From NCBI GenBank assembly GCA_036495025.1, contig DASXNO010000124.1, positions 1 to 15,123 on the forward strand: a DNA stretch of 15,123 bases, given 5' to 3'. Both the position numbers and the translations under genes were made by a program. This document shows positions 7,743 to 13,698 of this stretch, in pieces. Every line of letters begins with the position of its first letter. Positions within the stretch are counted from its first letter, which is position 1. Source of the stretch: JAOPZY01 sp036495025. Lineage in GTDB: Bacteria > Actinomycetota > CADDZG01 > JAHWKV01 > JAOPZY01. Below the pieces are notes generated by a model. It was not told the DNA's origin. It did not search any database and was given only the letters and a program-made list of their open reading frames with translations.

Positions 7743-8633
7743 ATGAAACGCATGTGCCCGGGTGACGAGCAGGAAGCACCCGTTGAACCCCCGGAGGCCG
7801 GCAACGGCCAGCTTGCCTCCGGGGGCGCCTCCGGGCTCGTCGAGTGGGCCTACATCTCCGACCCGGGCAGCGCGCGGGACAGCAACGAGGACTTCGCCGG
7901 GGCCATCGTCGCCGAGGACACCGACGCCGTCCCGCTGTTCGTCGTCGCCGACGGGATGGGGGGCCACGCCGCCGGGGAGGTCGCGAGCCGTCTCGCGGTG
8001 GAGACGGTGCTCACGACCTGGCAGTCGGGAGGATCGGGGGCCGCCCACCAGCGGCTGCGGTCCGCCGTGCGGGCGGCCAACGTCGCCGTCTTCGACGCCG
8101 GGCAGGACGCCGAGCGCCGCGGCATGGGCAGCACGCTGACCGCGCTGGCCCTCGCCGGAAGGGAGGCCGTCATCGCGCATGCGGGGGACTCCCGTGCCTA
8201 CGTCGTGCGCGGAGGCCTGGCATCGCAGCTCACCGCCGACCACTCCCGCGTCGGGGAGATGCTGCGGATGCGGCTGATCACCGCCGAGCAGGCGGCCCGC
8301 CACCCGGCACGCTCGATGCTCACCCGCTCGCTCGGCACCGACCCCGTCCTGCAGATCGACCTCACCCGCCAGCCGGCCGAGTTGGGCGACACCTACGTGC
8401 TGTGCTCCGACGGGATCTGGGACGTTGTGGCCAGGGGCGAGATCGCCGCGATCGCTTCGGCGGGCCCGGCCTCCGACGACGAGGCACCCCGCCCGCCGTC
8501 GGAGGCAGCCGCAGCGTTGATTGAGCTAGCCTTGAAGCGCGATGCCCCCGACAACATCACCGTGGCAGTGATAAGGCTCCTCGCCCATGGCCCTGCGCCG
8601 GGGCGGCGGCCGTTCTGGCGGAGGGGCGCCTAG
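7743..8633 (+). CDS. PP2C-family Ser/Thr protein phosphatase (PstP/PrpC-like, soluble)
   Basis: The 296-residue protein carries the full set of bacterial PP2C (PPM) motifs: SARDSNED with R45, N48, E49 and D50; VVADGMGGHAAGE with metal ligand D70; GSTLTAL; HAGDSRAYV; DHS; LTRSLGT; CSDGIWD with metal ligand D223; and DNITV with D270. It should be an active Mn/Mg-dependent phosphatase. Unlike classic PstP it has no membrane segment or extracellular domain, and no partner kinase gene lies in the window. The start is uncertain: ATG 7743 and ATG 7752 both have weak ribosome sites (only G-rich sequence upstream), and the first 30 residues are low-complexity. The stop TAG is followed immediately by the ATG of the GS-like gene, so the two are probably translationally coupled. 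The GS-like enzyme or the permease is therefore a reasonable candidate target; that is inference. Confidence 0.92.
   Translation: MKRMCPGDEQEAPVEPPEAGNGQLASGGASGLVEWAYISDPGSARDSNEDFAGAIVAEDTDAVPLFVVADGMGGHAAGEVASRLAVETVLTTWQSGGSGAAHQRLRSAVRAANVAVFDAGQDAERRGMGSTLTALALAGREAVIAHAGDSRAYVVRGGLASQLTADHSRVGEMLRMRLITAEQAARHPARSMLTRSLGTDPVLQIDLTRQPAELGDTYVLCSDGIWDVVARGEIAAIASAGPASDDEAPRPPSEAAAALIELALKRDAPDNITVAVIRLLAHGPAPGRRPFWRRGA
8620..8626 (+). promoter_or_regulatory. Ribosome site inside the phosphatase gene for the GS-like gene
   Basis: GGAGGGG lies seven bases before the ATG at 8634, within the last codons of the phosphatase gene. With the TAGATG junction it supports re-initiation and fixes the start of the GS-like protein. 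Confidence 0.65.
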
Positions 8634-9926
8634 ATGGCCACCGAGCCGGGGCGGCGCCCGCCCGCCTACGGCGGCGCGCACTGGGGCAAGATCCTCGACG
8701 GTCTCTCGTGGGTCCGGCTGACCTTCGTCGACGTGTTCGGGGGCAGCCATTCGTTCCAGGTGCCCTCCCGCCTCTTCCTCGAGGCGGTCGACGGGGGCGT
8801 GCCGTTCGACGGCTCGGCTCTCGAGGGCCGCTCCCGACTGGTGGAGAAGGACATGCGGCTGAAGGCCGATCCCCAGACGCTGCGCCGTATCGACGATCGG
8901 GTCGGCAGGGCGGTCTGCAACGTGATGACGGCCGACGGCCAGCCCTGGCTGGGCGACCCGAGGACCGCCCTGCAGCGCGTGGTCGACGACCTGGGCGAGC
9001 AGGCGACGGGCTACACCGCCGGGGCCGAGGTCGAGTTCTACCTCCTCGACGGAACCCGCCCCATCGACCGGGCCGGGTACTTCAACGAGGCCGACAGCGC
9101 CGGCATCTCGCTCGTGCGGGAGGCCGCGGACCAGCTCTCCGCCTTCGGTGTCGACGTCGACGGGTGCCACCTCGAGTCCGGGCCCGGTCAGTACGAGCTC
9201 GATCTGGCTCCCCATGGGCCCGTCGCCCTGGCGGATGCCCTGGTGCTGGCAAAGCGCGTCATCCAGGGCGTGGCGTCCGCGGCCGGCCTCCGGGCGACGT
9301 TCATGCCCCAGCCCTTTGCGGGCGAGGCGGGCTCGGGGATGCACCTGCAGCAGCGGGTCGCCGGCAAGCTCTTCAAGGGCGACGGGATCCTCGACGACGA
9401 GGGCCGCGCCTTCGTTGCGGGTCAGCTCTACCACGCCCGCGGGCTCTCGGCCCTGGCCGCGCCGACGGTCAACTCCTACAAGCGGCTTGCGTCGGGTGGG
9501 GAGGCACCGGGCGCCGTCGTCTGGGCGCACGTCAACCGGGGGGCGTTGATCCGGCTGAGCTCGTACCGGGGGCCCGAGGCGTCCGTCGAGTTCCGGGCCT
9601 CCGACCCGCTTGCCAACCCCTACCTGCTGATCGCCGGCCTCATGGTCTCGGCGGCCCACGGCCTCGAGAAGCAGCTCGAGCTGCCGCCGCCGATGGAGGA
9701 GGACCTGGCGGGCTTCGACCCCGCGGGCAGCGACTCGGTCCGTTTCGAGTCCCTACCCCGGGGCCTCGACGAGGCCCTCGACGCCCTGCTCGCCGACGAC
9801 GTCCTCGTCGACACGTTCCAGGGCCAGCTCCTCAACCTGCTGGTGGACGGCCGGAGGGCGGAGGTCGTGGCCTACGAGAAGCAGATCACCGGCTGGGAGC
9901 TCGACCGCTACCTGGACGAGTCGTAG
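8634..9926 (+). CDS. Divergent glutamine-synthetase-like enzyme (GlnA3/PuuA-type candidate)
   Basis: The 430-residue protein is homologous to GSI across its full length but is shorter than GlnA and clearly distinct. Retained: the VPFDGSALEG loop with D59; GAEVEFYLLD with E132 and E134; ESGPGQYELDL with E181 and E188; GSGMH with H237; NSYKRL; GGEAP; IRLS; VEFRASDPLANPYL; and a C-terminal ITGWELDRY. Changed relative to GlnA: the second His of HVH is Gln (HLQ), the loop DGSS is DGSA, the first Arg of RNR is Val, and the adenylylated Tyr segment is gone. The ES-GPGQYE spacing is one residue shorter than in GlnA and matches GSI-alpha and gamma-glutamylpolyamine-synthetase-like enzymes. ATP-dependent ligation of glutamate to ammonium or an amine is therefore plausible; the acceptor is unknown. 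It is last in the permease-phosphatase-GS operon and is followed by a GC-rich hairpin. Confidence 0.9.
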   Translation: MATEPGRRPPAYGGAHWGKILDGLSWVRLTFVDVFGGSHSFQVPSRLFLEAVDGGVPFDGSALEGRSRLVEKDMRLKADPQTLRRIDDRVGRAVCNVMTADGQPWLGDPRTALQRVVDDLGEQATGYTAGAEVEFYLLDGTRPIDRAGYFNEADSAGISLVREAADQLSAFGVDVDGCHLESGPGQYELDLAPHGPVALADALVLAKRVIQGVASAAGLRATFMPQPFAGEAGSGMHLQQRVAGKLFKGDGILDDEGRAFVAGQLYHARGLSALAAPTVNSYKRLASGGEAPGAVVWAHVNRGALIRLSSYRGPEASVEFRASDPLANPYLLIAGLMVSAAHGLEKQLELPPPMEEDLAGFDPAGSDSVRFESLPRGLDEALDALLADDVLVDTFQGQLLNLLVDGRRAEVVAYEKQITGWELDRYLDES

Positions 9927-9934
9927 GGCCTTGG

Positions 9935-9953
9935 CCCGGCCCGCGGGGCCGGG
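9935..9953 (+). terminator. GC-rich hairpin after the GS-like gene
   Basis: CCCGGCCC (9935-9942) pairs with GGGCCGGG (9946-9953) over a three-base loop, eight bases after the stop. No T-run follows. It is a plausible end of the permease operon. Confidence 0.4.
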
Positions 9954-9988
9954 TCGGGGAGGGCCGGCCGGGCCGGGTTCGGGGAGGG
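9946..9988 (+). repeat. Two direct copies of an 18-19 bp G-rich sequence
   Basis: GGGCCGGGTCGGGGAGGG (9946-9963) recurs as the same sequence with one extra T at 9970-9988. The second copy runs into the first five bases of the palindromic repeat that starts at 9984, so the left edge of that repeat may have been duplicated. Confidence 0.6.
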
Positions 9989-10031
9989 TAGTCGCCGTTC
10001 GCGCGCATACGCGCGATCTGCTCCTACCCTC
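9984..10031 (+). repeat. 48-bp palindromic repeat, copy 1 (upstream of the AbiEi-like gene)
   Basis: The element is a centred imperfect palindrome. Outer arms GAGGGTAG (9984-9991) and CTACCCTC (10024-10031) are exact complements, and the inner arms TCGCGCG and CGCGCGA flank the loop CATA (10006-10009). An inverted second copy occurs at 11024-11070: 37 of the first 38 bases match and 43 of 47 overall. The two copies bracket exactly one gene. It resembles a REP-like or operator palindrome; no transposase is nearby. Confidence 0.85.
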
Positions 10032-10064
10032 GCAAATGGCCCGCTTTTTGTCGGCACCCCTCCT

Positions 10065-10070
10065 CATACT
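10065..10070 (+). promoter_or_regulatory. Possible -10 box for a leaderless AbiEi-like transcript
   Basis: CATACT (four of six matches to TATAAT) ends seven bases before the ATG at 10077, which would make the A of ATG the first transcribed base. This fits the absence of a ribosome site there and the frequency of leaderless genes in actinobacteria. No convincing -35 box is present. Confidence 0.3.
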
Positions 10071-10076
10071 GGACGC

Positions 10077-11000
10077 ATGAACGATGTCCTATATGAGCTT
10101 GCCGCTGCACAACGTGGACTCCTCACCCGTGGCCAAGCGTTGGAGGCGGGCCTGTCGCCAGGCCAGTGGGGCCACCTCACCCGCAGCGACGGCTGGAGTC
10201 GGGTGGCCACCGGGGTGTACCGGCGTCTTGGAGCCCCCGAGACCTGGGAGCAGGCCCTCATGGCCGGCTGCCTCGCCGCGGACGCCATTGCTTCCCACCG
10301 GGCGGCCGGAGTGCTCTGGCGGCTGCCGGAGGTTGCGCCGAGACTCGAGATGACCATTCCGCAACGCCGGCACATCGAAGTGGCGGGGTTCGAGATCCAC
10401 CGGACCTCCTTCCTCCAGCCGGTGGACCGCACGCAGCGAAACGGGATCCCGGTGACGTCGCTCGCCCGCACGGTGCTCGACGTCTCCCTCGAGGTCCCCA
10501 GACTCGGGCCGGCACTCGTCGACCATGTGCTCGCGAAACGGAAGGTGCCCCTTACCCTGCTCCTCAATCGCCTCGAGGCGCAGGGTGTCCGGGGTCGCGC
10601 CGGAGCTGGGGACCTGATGAGGCTCCTGGAGGAGCGACAGGGCAGGGGCCGCCACATCGACAGCGGCCTCCAGCGCCAGCTCGAGAAGATCACTCTCGAC
10701 GGGTATGCGGCCGGCCTGCTGCCGAAGCCGTACTTCGAGTACCCGGTGCAACTCTCGGACGGTCGGTGGAAGTACCCCGACGTCGGCTACCCGCCGCCGG
10801 TCTCGGTCGGCTTCGAGGCCCTCAGTTACCTCCACCACTCGACGCTGCCCGACTGGGCCGCCGACTGCGAACGCAACCTCGACCTCTTCGGCGAGGGGTG
10901 GGTGATCGTTCCGATCACGGAGATCCAGGTGAGAGACCCGGTGCGCCTGGTTGCCCGGATGGCCCGGATCATCGCTGCTGCAGAAAGCCGCCGGCGTTGA
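10077..11000 (+). CDS. AbiEi-like winged-helix protein with diverged DUF559/Vsr-like C-terminus
   Basis: The 307-residue protein has the layout of a widespread actinobacterial family annotated as type IV toxin-antitoxin AbiEi-like or DUF559 proteins. Residues 1-55 form a winged helix (QRGLLTRGQALEAGLS ... WSRVATGVYR). Residues about 70-145 contain ASHRAAGVLWRLP, an EIHRT strand and GIPVTSLARTVLDVS. The C-terminal region (about 205-295) is related to small PD-(D/E)XK nucleases: YPDVGYP (D235), GFEALSYLHH (E247) and a GWVIVPIT strand. In active relatives the second element is ExD followed by G; here it is E-A-L, so the nuclease centre is probably lost. No AbiEii nucleotidyltransferase toxin lies alongside, so a complete toxin-antitoxin pair is not supported. 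The gene has no ribosome site, is convergent with the potassium-importer gene and is flanked by inverted palindromes. DNA binding is likely; the role is unknown. Confidence 0.8.
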   Translation: MNDVLYELAAAQRGLLTRGQALEAGLSPGQWGHLTRSDGWSRVATGVYRRLGAPETWEQALMAGCLAADAIASHRAAGVLWRLPEVAPRLEMTIPQRRHIEVAGFEIHRTSFLQPVDRTQRNGIPVTSLARTVLDVSLEVPRLGPALVDHVLAKRKVPLTLLLNRLEAQGVRGRAGAGDLMRLLEERQGRGRHIDSGLQRQLEKITLDGYAAGLLPKPYFEYPVQLSDGRWKYPDVGYPPPVSVGFEALSYLHHSTLPDWAADCERNLDLFGEGWVIVPITEIQVRDPVRLVARMARIIAAAESRRR

Positions 11001-11023
11001 GCAGGGTGCGGCAGTGCTCCGGA

Positions 11024-11070
11024 AGGTTCGGCGCAGATCGCGCGTCTGCGCGCGAACGGCGACTACCCTC
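11024..11070 (-). repeat. Palindromic repeat, copy 2 (inverted relative to copy 1)
   Basis: The reverse complement of this segment matches 9984-10030 at 43 of 47 bases, with mismatches opposite 10008, 10022, 10025 and 10027. One outer arm has decayed, so only the inner TCGCGCG/CGCGCGA hairpin remains intact; an alternative stem GCGCAGA/TCTGCGC is also possible. It lies between two convergent genes and includes the last codon and the TAG stop of the minus-strand potassium importer. It may act as a two-way terminator. Confidence 0.85.
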
Positions 11071-13537
11071 GGGCGGACCCCACCAGGTCGACCGCCGGAG
11101 AGCCTTTCGGCATCAGGTCGAGGCGGTAGGGCACCGCCGAGACCACCACCGACGGCTCGAAGAGGAAGGCCTGCTTCAGCACGAGCGACGTGTGGTTGTG
11201 GAGCAGGTTGTGCCACCACTTCCGCACGACGAACTCGGGGATGACGATCGTCACGTAGGTGTGGGGGTCGGCGTCGAGGACGCCCCGCACCCACTCGAAG
11301 GCCGGCCGGGTGATCTGGCGGTACGGGGAGGCGAGGACCTCGAGAGGGGTTCTCGGGACCAGCTCGTTCCACTCCGCAACGAGCTTCTGGGACTCGACCG
11401 GGTCGGTCTCGACGTGGAGGGCGTGCAGCTCGTCGCCGCCGAGGGACCGGGCATACCGGAGCCCGCCGAGGCTGGCGTTGTGGACTGCCGAGACGAGGAC
11501 CACCACGACGTGGCGCCATGGCCGGCCACCGGGGAGGGAGGCAGAGCGGGCGGCCCGGACGCCCGGCTCGAGGTCCTCGTAGCCCTCGTGGTGGACGACG
11601 TTGGTGACGACGACGCCCGACTCGGCCAGGAGTGCCTCCTTCAGCCGCTGGATGCGGCGCTGCCGGATGATGTGGCGGAGGCCGAGCTCGGTGACGGTCT
11701 CGGGGATGATGACATTCAGCACCTCGCCCGGGCCCACCTCCTTGCGGACCTTCCTGACGTAGGACTTGAGGGCATGGGAGCTCGTCCCGTTGGCGAGGAC
11801 GACCTCCCTCACCTCGTCGCCCGTGAGGGGCCGGAGCAGGAACTCGACGTAGTCGTCCCCCGGCGAGGCGAGGTGGACGATGCGGATCTCGGTTGGGAAC
11901 ACCCGCCGCGCGTAGGCGAGGGCGGAGCGCATGTTCGCCTCGTCACCTGTGTCGGGGATGATGACCCGCTGCCGGGGGTAGTCCATCGGGCAGCGGCGGG
12001 AGTCCTGCCGGAGCAGCTCGCCGGCTTCCTTGTAGTGGTGGTGCACCGACAGCAGGCCAGCGAGCGCCACCGGGACGATGACGAGGATGACCCACGCCCC
12101 GTCGGTGAACTTCGTGTAGGCGATGATGATCGTCATGACGGCGGTGACGAACGCGCCGAAGGCATTGATCACCATGCCTCGCCGCCAGCCGGGCTCCCGC
12201 TCCCGCCGGTGGTGCACCACCATGCCCGCCTGCGAGAACGTGAAGGACGTGAAGACCCCGATGGCGTAGAGCGGGATCAGCCGGGTGACGCTCGCCTGGA
12301 AGACGATGACCAGCACCGCCGCGAAGGCCGCCAGAGCGACGATCCCGTTCGAGAAGACCAGCCGGTCGCCGTAGCGGGTGAGCTGGCGCGGGAGGAACCG
12401 GTCCGCGGCAAGGAAGCTCGCGAGCCGGGGGAAGTCGGCGTAGCTGGTGTTGGCCGCCAGCACCAGGATCAGCATGGTGGCCGCCTGCAGCATGAAATAC
12501 GCCAGGGTGCCGATGGCGCCGTGGCCGAACACGGCCTGGCCCACCTGGGCCAGCACGGTCTTGGCGCCTTTCGGGTCCGGGACGACGTGCAGCCGGGCGG
12601 TCAGCACCGACAGCCCGAGGAACATGATGCCGAGCAGGCTGCCCATCCACATGAGGGTGGTGCGAGCGTTGCGCCACTCCGGGGCCTTGAACGCGGGGAC
12701 GCCGTTGGAGATCGCTTCGACGCCGGTCACTGCGGCGCCTCCGGAGGCGAAGGCGTGCAGGATGACGAACAGGCCCACGTTCTTCAGCTCGTCGTGGACG
12801 AACGTGAGGTTGGCGGCGACCGGGTGCAGGCCGCCCGTGGCGAAGCGGTACGCGCCGACGACGAACAGGACGCCCATCATCGCGATGAAGAAGTAGGTGG
12901 GGACCGCAAACATCCGGCCCGCTTCCTTCAGTCCCCGGAGGTTGCCCCAGGTGAGGATGATGATGAACATCAGGGAGATGACCACCCGGAAGGGAAAGAG
13001 GGCCGGGAAGGCGGAGACGAGGGCCGCCGTGCCCGCGGACACCGACACCGCCACCGTGAGGATGTAGTCCGTGAGGAGCGACACGCCGGCCACCTGCGCC
13101 GGCAGCAGGCCGAAGTTGTCCCGGGTGACGAGGTAGGCGCCACCTCCCTGCGGATACGACTTGATGGTCTGGCGGTACGAGAAGAGCAGGATCGCCAGGA
13201 CGCCGAGCAGCGCCAGGGTGATCGGCACGACCATGGCGAAGATGCCGATGGCGGTCGCCTTGACGAGGACGTTGAGGATCTCCTCGGTGGCATAGGCCGA
13301 CGACGAGAGGTTGTCGCTGGCGAACACCGCCAGGGCGGTCGGCTTGCCGAGGCGCTCGTGGACGAGGCGTTCGGTGGAGAGCGGGGTTCCAACGACGAGG
13401 CGCTTCAGCCGCTGGAAGCGCTGGGGCACCCGCGGGCGGAGGGTGCTGCGGATGGAAGGCGGGGGTTGGGTCTCCGGACCAGCCCGCTCCACCTCGGGAG
13501 CTTGGGGGTCCAGCTCCTCGCCGGGGCGGGTCCTCAC
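11063..13537 (-). CDS. KimA/KUP-like potassium importer with C-terminal USP-like domains
   Basis: The 824-residue protein has a cytoplasmic N-terminus (1-65), about 12 membrane segments (to about residue 510) and a long cytoplasmic tail. The transporter part is close to KimA of Bacillus: ASDNLSSSAYATEEIL (72-87) and SYPQGGGAYLVTRDNFG (127-143). As I recall the KimA structure, its potassium/proton site uses D36, Y43, D117, T121, S125, T230 and E233. The matching spacing here gives D75, Y82, D157, T161, S165, T271 and E274, all conserved. The tail holds two universal-stress-protein-like halves (about 520-650 and 680-810), each beginning with a hydrophobic strand (RQRVIIP, WRHVVVVLV). Proton-coupled potassium uptake is the likely role. 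The GTG start has AGGGAG four bases upstream; a good promoter lies about 100 bases upstream. The stop codon lies inside palindrome copy 2. KimA-type importers are often controlled by c-di-AMP, but no such riboswitch is seen here. Confidence 0.88.
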   Translation of the reverse strand: MRTRPGEELDPQAPEVERAGPETQPPPSIRSTLRPRVPQRFQRLKRLVVGTPLSTERLVHERLGKPTALAVFASDNLSSSAYATEEILNVLVKATAIGIFAMVVPITLALLGVLAILLFSYRQTIKSYPQGGGAYLVTRDNFGLLPAQVAGVSLLTDYILTVAVSVSAGTAALVSAFPALFPFRVVISLMFIIILTWGNLRGLKEAGRMFAVPTYFFIAMMGVLFVVGAYRFATGGLHPVAANLTFVHDELKNVGLFVILHAFASGGAAVTGVEAISNGVPAFKAPEWRNARTTLMWMGSLLGIMFLGLSVLTARLHVVPDPKGAKTVLAQVGQAVFGHGAIGTLAYFMLQAATMLILVLAANTSYADFPRLASFLAADRFLPRQLTRYGDRLVFSNGIVALAAFAAVLVIVFQASVTRLIPLYAIGVFTSFTFSQAGMVVHHRREREPGWRRGMVINAFGAFVTAVMTIIIAYTKFTDGAWVILVIVPVALAGLLSVHHHYKEAGELLRQDSRRCPMDYPRQRVIIPDTGDEANMRSALAYARRVFPTEIRIVHLASPGDDYVEFLLRPLTGDEVREVVLANGTSSHALKSYVRKVRKEVGPGEVLNVIIPETVTELGLRHIIRQRRIQRLKEALLAESGVVVTNVVHHEGYEDLEPGVRAARSASLPGGRPWRHVVVVLVSAVHNASLGGLRYARSLGGDELHALHVETDPVESQKLVAEWNELVPRTPLEVLASPYRQITRPAFEWVRGVLDADPHTYVTIVIPEFVVRKWWHNLLHNHTSLVLKQAFLFEPSVVVSAVPYRLDLMPKGSPAVDLVGSARG

Positions 13538-13571
13538 CGGACTCCCTGGCTATTTATCTGAGCAAATACAA

Positions 13572-13594
13572 GCCCCAGCGAGAAGGCGTGGGGC
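13572..13594 (-). promoter_or_regulatory. Leader hairpin of the first potassium-importer gene
   Basis: GCCCCA and TGGGGC form a six-base stem with an 11-base loop, about 35 bases before the GTG start on the minus strand, in a leader of about 93 bases. A partly T-rich stretch follows (TTGTATTTG), so an attenuator is conceivable. It does not match the c-di-AMP riboswitch consensus as I remember it. Confidence 0.3.
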
Positions 13595-13636
13595 CTGCAA
13601 TCAAACGAGGAAAGTGGGCTCATGGTTCGCAAGCCC

Positions 13637-13666
13637 AGTATAGGTAGCTGATAAAGAACTTGTAAA
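13637..13666 (-). promoter_or_regulatory. SigA-type promoter of the first potassium-importer gene
   Basis: On the minus strand TTTACA (13661-13666, five of six matches) and TATACT (13637-13642, five of six) are separated by 18 bases, in a conspicuously AT-rich patch. Transcription would begin near 13630. This is the best promoter in the window and lets the gene be transcribed independently of its tandem paralogue. Confidence 0.65.
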
Positions 13667-13698
13667 TATTCGACCGGACGGCCGGGGCGGCTGCCCAG

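Noticed and set aside
7014..9659. Long minus-strand open frames opposite the permease, phosphatase and GS-like genes
   Set aside because: No domain is recognisable and composition is typical of antisense frames in GC-rich DNA.
10077..11000. Complete AbiE toxin-antitoxin system
   Set aside because: No AbiEii-type nucleotidyltransferase gene lies next to the AbiEi-like gene; the neighbours are a GS-like enzyme and a potassium importer.
9984..11070. Insertion sequence with terminal inverted repeats
   Set aside because: The enclosed gene is not a transposase and no clear target duplication is seen, so a classical insertion sequence is not supported; only the inverted repeats are reported.
10166..13561. 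A very long plus-strand open frame of over 1100 codons opposite the potassium-importer gene
   Set aside because: Its translation is dominated by Asp, Glu, Arg, Gly and His without membrane segments or motifs. It is the mirror of a GC-rich coding region; the minus-strand importer is unmistakable.
13538..13698. c-di-AMP (ydaO-type) riboswitch upstream of the potassium importer
   Set aside because: Expected from the gene type, but the leader is too short (about 93 bases) and lacks the conserved riboswitch core as I remember it.
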